24,459 nt of DNA from Akkermansiaceae bacterium (GTDB lineage: Bacteria; Verrucomicrobiota; Verrucomicrobiia; Verrucomicrobiales; Akkermansiaceae). Where the stretch lies: NCBI GenBank assembly GCA_018676385.1, contig JABHEX010000294.1, positions 1 through 24,459 of the forward strand. Reading direction: 5' to 3'. Positions 21,737 to 24,459 of the stretch are shown here, one piece after another. Position 1 is the first letter of the stretch, and the number at the start of each line of letters is the position of its first letter. A program made the position numbers and the translations under genes. Below the pieces are notes generated by a model. The model was not told the DNA's origin. It made no database searches and saw only the letters and a program-made list of their open reading frames with translations.

Positions 21737-22435
21737 TTAGTTGTTCTCGATTTGGTCGGGATGACGGAACAATGATGTTCGTCCACCGCGCCAGATGACA
21801 AATCCTCCCATGTTTCTTTTTGCATCACTGGATGCAACTGGAGTGCTTTGACCTGGAGGTAATGATGCAACCTGGATGACAAAACGAGGTACAGAATTAC
21901 CACTGATTGTGGGGGAAGTAATCAGCCCCTCTGAGTTAAACTGGTAATAATAACAAGTTGTTGAAGAATTCCCCGGTAATGTCACAGTCTCAGTCTGAAG
22001 AACTGGTGCATTGATTTCGCTCAGGTCTTTCATGAAGTAGACCGCATCGGGTAAGGTTGTGCCGCGTGACGCGAGAAGCCAATTTCCAGAGGGCTTACCA
22101 TCAGCATTAAGCTCTTCGTATTGGATTGCCATGTATCTCAGATAGCGCTCCTTATGAAATTCGTCATCTGAATCTAGTTCCGCGTGTATTAGCACTCGAG
22201 TATTGGTGCCCTTACCAATGGCGATCGCGCGAGCTTCAGCAAAAACGGCTTCTGCCACGGGAACACCAGCACTGATACCGCTGCCTTTAGATAAATTTTT
22301 CAAACCGAGAGCTCCAACGGTCAGTAAAATGGTGATGATCGTTATAACCACGATGAGTTCGACCAGGGTAAACGCCGGAAGACGACGTTTAACCGCCATA
22401 GCACGACTTTTTTGGGGGGAGGTCTGAATTTTCAT
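21737..22435 (-). CDS. Prepilin-like protein, Verru_Chthon cassette protein D-like
   Basis: First gene of the prepilin run. Leader KRRLPA | FTLVELIVVITIITILLTVGAL: the residue before the cleavage site is Ala21 instead of Gly, with Glu26 at +5; Ala at this place occurs in prepilins of this phylum group. The 232-residue protein continues with PVAEAVFAEARAIAIGKGTNTRVLI, typical of the GspH/FimT-like minor pseudopilins, then a beta-rich body with RYLRYMAIQYE and RFVIQVASLPPG. Fits TIGR02596 in size and position (from memory). GspH/FimT-like minor pseudopilin is the alternative name. A 22-bp palindrome lies about 86 nt upstream of the start. Confidence 0.8.
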   Translation of the reverse strand: MKIQTSPQKSRAMAVKRRLPAFTLVELIVVITIITILLTVGALGLKNLSKGSGISAGVPVAEAVFAEARAIAIGKGTNTRVLIHAELDSDDEFHKERYLRYMAIQYEELNADGKPSGNWLLASRGTTLPDAVYFMKDLSEINAPVLQTETVTLPGNSSTTCYYYQFNSEGLITSPTISGNSVPRFVIQVASLPPGQSTPVASSDAKRNMGGFVIWRGGRTSLFRHPDQIENN

Positions 22436-22509
22436 GACTGATTGTTATCCTAGGGAAATTCCAACATGATGGAAGCTCATTTTTATATATCCTTAAGCTG
22501 TTTACCCAC

Positions 22510-22716
22510 CTACCGCAAGCATTCATTGTAATTACAATGAATTTGAAAAGTATGTGGGCCAAAAAAAAGTTCATCTATCATGCCATTGTTACTAATCCTA
22601 GCCTCTGCGAGGCACTTATTTTCGTCAATGACTGAGGAGATGACCGGTGTGCGCTCGTTTAAAGTGCGTGAATTTCCGCGGGCGTATTGGCGGGATAGAT
22701 TCATGGTATTATCCAT
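22510..22716 (-). CDS. Doubtful small ORF, 68 residues, no known family
   Basis: ATG-started frame in the same direction as its neighbours, 34 nt after the DUF1232 stop. The sequence begins MDNTMNLSRQYARGNSRTLN and ends HCNYNECLR; it is hydrophilic, has no signal or membrane segment, and I recognise no family. The first half uses GC-ending codons like neighbouring genes, the second half is AT-rich and the last codons are made of the 22-bp palindrome, so it may be a gene remnant or chance ORF. Confidence 0.25.
   Translation of the reverse strand: MDNTMNLSRQYARGNSRTLNERTPVISSVIDENKCLAEARISNNGMIDELFFGPHTFQIHCNYNECLR
22521..22542. promoter_or_regulatory. Perfect 22-bp palindrome upstream of the prepilin cassette
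   Basis: ATTCATTGTAA is followed directly by its exact reverse complement TTACAATGAAT. No spacer and no mismatch. It lies 86 nt upstream of the first prepilin gene and roughly 35 nt upstream of an AT-rich -10-like segment, so an operator for a homodimeric regulator is the simplest reading. The regulator is unknown. Confidence 0.55.
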
Positions 22717-22750
22717 GGAACGGCAGCTCAGCTACTTTCATTAGATGGCT

Positions 22751-23002
22751 CTAACGGTCATCTTTGTCAGTATCGATATCAATCACCTGTCGCAACTTAC
22801 CATTTTCTCTCTTGCCAAAAAATGCTGAAAGATCGAACCCAAAATAACGCGCACAGGCTAATAATACTGCAGCAGCTGTTACTTCATCAAGATTACCGAT
22901 GATGGGCAAATTATCAGGGAGTAATTCGATGATACCTGCCGTAGGATTGATGAGGTAGATTACACTGATGATTGCCGCCATCACTACCATAATATTTTTC
23001 AT
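22751..23002 (-). CDS. Small DUF1232-like membrane protein
   Basis: 83 residues: an N-terminal hydrophobic segment (NIMVVMAAIISVIYLINP), then the DUF1232 (YkvA-like) pattern of NP-x-hydrophobic-P-D-x-x-P-hydrophobic-G-x-hydrophobic-D-(D/E), here NPTAGIIELLPDNLPIIGNLDEV (19-41), a second hydrophobic helix TAAAVLLACARYFGF, and a charged tail ending DIDTDKDDR. The family has no established function. It is on the same strand as, and about 315 nt upstream of, the prepilin cassette, and 130 nt downstream of the SNF2 gene; a common transcript is not supported by spacing. Family match by motif only. Confidence 0.7.
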   Translation of the reverse strand: MKNIMVVMAAIISVIYLINPTAGIIELLPDNLPIIGNLDEVTAAAVLLACARYFGFDLSAFFGKRENGKLRQVIDIDTDKDDR

Positions 23003-23132
23003 ATGGCTATTGTATGCCCAATTGATCCAGACGTAAATATAGAATGATACGCCTCAGAAAATGACGACAATGAGTGGTATGTAAGCTAGTCAAGTGTTTG
23101 GAGGAACCACCCCCCGGCACACTTCCTAAGCT

Positions 23133-24458
23133 TTACTTCTCACCTGCTTCCTTCGATTTTTTCGCTGCTTTTTTCGCTGCTTTTTTTGTCGCTTTTTGTG
23201 CTGCAGCGTCTGCCTGAGTTACATCATCTAAGATGGATGTCTTTTCACTCTTCTTAGCAGGCTTCATCTCAGCATGCATATCATCCTCATCTACCAATGG
23301 CGCTGTTCCGAGAATAAAAGCGAGGTCATCCATTGCCAAGCTGGTAGCAAATCCCTCGTCACCAAGAACATTGGTAACAAGCTGAGTTTTCTGGTGTTGC
23401 AGAATACGGATTTTCTCCTCCACCGTCTCACGTGTCAGCAAGCGGTATGCGATCACCTTATTCTTCTGTCCAATACGGTGTGTTCGGTCGATAGCCTGAT
23501 TCTCCACAGCGGGGTTCCACCATGGATCATAAAGAATAACGTAGGATGCAGATGTTAAGTTCAGTCCAGCACCACCAGCCTTAAGTGATAGCATGAATAC
23601 CGATGCATCCTTCGTGGTCTGGAAACTTTCAATCACACCCTTACGGTCTTTGGTCTGACCCGTGAGATAGTGGAATGGCCGACTCTCCACCTCCAGGCGC
23701 GCTTTGATGATGTCGAGCATTGAAACAAACTGAGAAAAGACGAGCACCTTGTGACCCTCTTCACGCAATTGATCCAATAAATAGAACAGGGCGTTCATTT
23801 TTGCAGACTCATCCTTAAGGAATTTGGGATCGATCAGACCTGGGTGGCAACAAATCTGCCGCAAACGCATCAGGCCTTGAAGTATGGCAAATGAATTTTT
23901 CTTTACTGCTTCATCCGATTCAAATCCTAACAATGCTTTTTGAATGCGCTTCAGTTCGGCCTTGTAGAGCTCGTCCTGAACGCCCTCCATTTCCGCAAAG
24001 ACCTCTTCTTCGGTCCGTGGCGGCAGGTCTTTGGCAACCTGTAATTTGGTCCGACGGAGTAGGAATGGACGTAGGCGCGAAGCCAATCTACTCTGCGCAC
24101 CAGGATCCTTACGCTTATCAAAGCGCTTCTTAAAATATGCACGACTTCCCAATACACCAGGCATTGCAAACGCCATGAGTGACCACATGTCCATGAGGCG
24201 GTTTTCGATTGGTGTGCCGGTGAGGACTAGGCGGTTCTGACAGTTTAAATCACGTGCCGCCTTGGCAGCCTTAGAATCTGGATTCTTAATCTGTTGTCCC
24301 TCATCGAGAATGGCGGTGAGCCATTTAATTTTGGCAAGTTCTTCACCACACAAACGAAGTTGTGCATAGTTCAGAACAAAAATGTCCACTTCACTTTCGA
24401 TCGTTGGGATATGCAGATCATCTCGTGTGCGTAAAACTTTGACTCTGAGTTCAGGCGC
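23133..24458 (-). CDS. SNF2-family ATPase/helicase, C-terminal part (5' end outside window)
   Basis: SWI2/SNF2-type DNA translocase in superfamily 2. The frame stays open to the window edge (reading APELRVKVLRTRDDLHIP before the GTG at 24389, which is an internal valine), so the N-terminal motif I region is upstream. Seen: motif II WLTAILDEGQQIKNP (DEGQ in the Walker B position), motif III LVLTGTPIENRLMDMWSL, KVLVFSQFVSMLDII (IV), SLKAGGAGLNLT (V) and QAIDRTHRIGQKNKVIAYRLL (VI), then the RHIGQ-following TVEEKI stretch. The C-terminus ends in a lysine/alanine tail (KATKKAAKKAAKKSKEAGEK) like histone H1-type DNA-binding tails. It could be a RapA-unlike bacterial SNF2 protein with an upstream SWIM or SNF2_assoc domain; that part is not visible. 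Confidence 0.93.
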   Translation of the reverse strand, partial: APELRVKVLRTRDDLHIPTIESEVDIFVLNYAQLRLCGEELAKIKWLTAILDEGQQIKNPDSKAAKAARDLNCQNRLVLTGTPIENRLMDMWSLMAFAMPGVLGSRAYFKKRFDKRKDPGAQSRLASRLRPFLLRRTKLQVAKDLPPRTEEEVFAEMEGVQDELYKAELKRIQKALLGFESDEAVKKNSFAILQGLMRLRQICCHPGLIDPKFLKDESAKMNALFYLLDQLREEGHKVLVFSQFVSMLDIIKARLEVESRPFHYLTGQTKDRKGVIESFQTTKDASVFMLSLKAGGAGLNLTSASYVILYDPWWNPAVENQAIDRTHRIGQKNKVIAYRLLTRETVEEKIRILQHQKTQLVTNVLGDEGFATSLAMDDLAFILGTAPLVDEDDMHAEMKPAKKSEKTSILDDVTQADAAAQKATKKAAKKAAKKSKEAGEK

Positions 24459-24459
24459 A

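Larger units (their letters stand above)
22436..22750. other. 315-bp gap upstream of the prepilin cassette
   Basis: It holds the 22-bp palindrome at 22521-22542, an AT-rich TATATAA at about 22480-22487 (minus-strand reading GGATATATAAAA) that could be a -10 region for the cassette, a small GCCTC-TGC-GAGGC hairpin (22601-22613), and a doubtful ORF (22510-22716). No RNA gene is recognised. Confidence 0.5.

Noticed and set aside
21767..21780. GAACAATGATGTTC, an inverted-order relative of the LexA box
   Set aside because: It lies inside the coding end of prepilin D and has the half-sites in the wrong order (GAACA first), so I do not call it an SOS box.
22601..22613. GCCTC-TGC-GAGGC hairpin as a terminator
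   Set aside because: Only 5 bp with no clear T-tract at the correct distance on either strand.
23089..23125. Imperfect hairpin (AAGTGT ... ACACTT with G/C-rich interior) after the SNF2 gene
   Set aside because: Internal loop and no T-tract on the minus strand; possible transcript end but not supported enough to list as a terminator.

Overview
The window is chromosomal housekeeping DNA from a bacterium of the phylum Verrucomicrobiota, probably order Verrucomicrobiales. Two things point there. Three consecutive prepilin-like genes (20002-22435) look like proteins D, B and C of the 'Verru_Chthon cassette', a gene set known from that phylum. The lexA promoter also carries a near-match to the TGTTC-N4-GAACA operator described for verrucomicrobial LexA. 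Genus cannot be fixed from the sequence. No phage, insertion sequence, CRISPR array or rRNA is visible, and both ends of the window cut genes (asnS on the left, an SNF2 helicase on the right).

Layout. 1-2969 (+): end of asnS, fabV (enoyl reductase), a REPIN-like double hairpin, and tlyA. 2983-4239 (-): maf and lexA. 4413-5342 (+): a stand-alone cyclic-nucleotide-binding-fold protein and a DUF3307 membrane protein. 5378-9646 (-): an EamA transporter, then the glycolytic cluster transcribed gap > pgk > tpiA, with a terminator-like hairpin between gap and pgk. 9812-11871 (+): a DEAD-box helicase with a DbpA-type tail and a DUF2288 protein. tRNA-Ser(UGA) lies on the minus strand. 12242-17447 (+): fabD, tRNA-Asp(GUC) with a strong terminator, then plsY, gpsA, a Nudix hydrolase, tcdA and argB. 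17453-18586 (-): a prepilin peptidase with a large insert. 18683-19996 (+): cca. 20002-23002 (-): the prepilin cassette, a doubtful small ORF and a DUF1232 membrane protein. 23133-end (-): SNF2 helicase.

How the genes work together. fabV, fabD, plsY and gpsA cover fatty-acid elongation and the first steps of phospholipid synthesis; gap, pgk and tpiA form a central glycolytic segment. asnS, tlyA, tcdA, cca and the two tRNAs serve translation. The prepilin peptidase lies 1.4 kb from three substrate-like prepilins, so together they suggest a secretion or pseudopilus function.

The most unusual material is non-coding: the REPIN-like element, an 11-nt-periodic AT-rich leader shared by fabV and cca, other short tandem repeats in leaders (argB, cca, maf), a perfect 22-bp palindrome upstream of the prepilin cassette, and promoter-embedded palindromes at lexA and the EamA gene. 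The best protein-level oddities are the insert in the prepilin peptidase and the lost nucleotide-binding arginine in the CRP-like protein.
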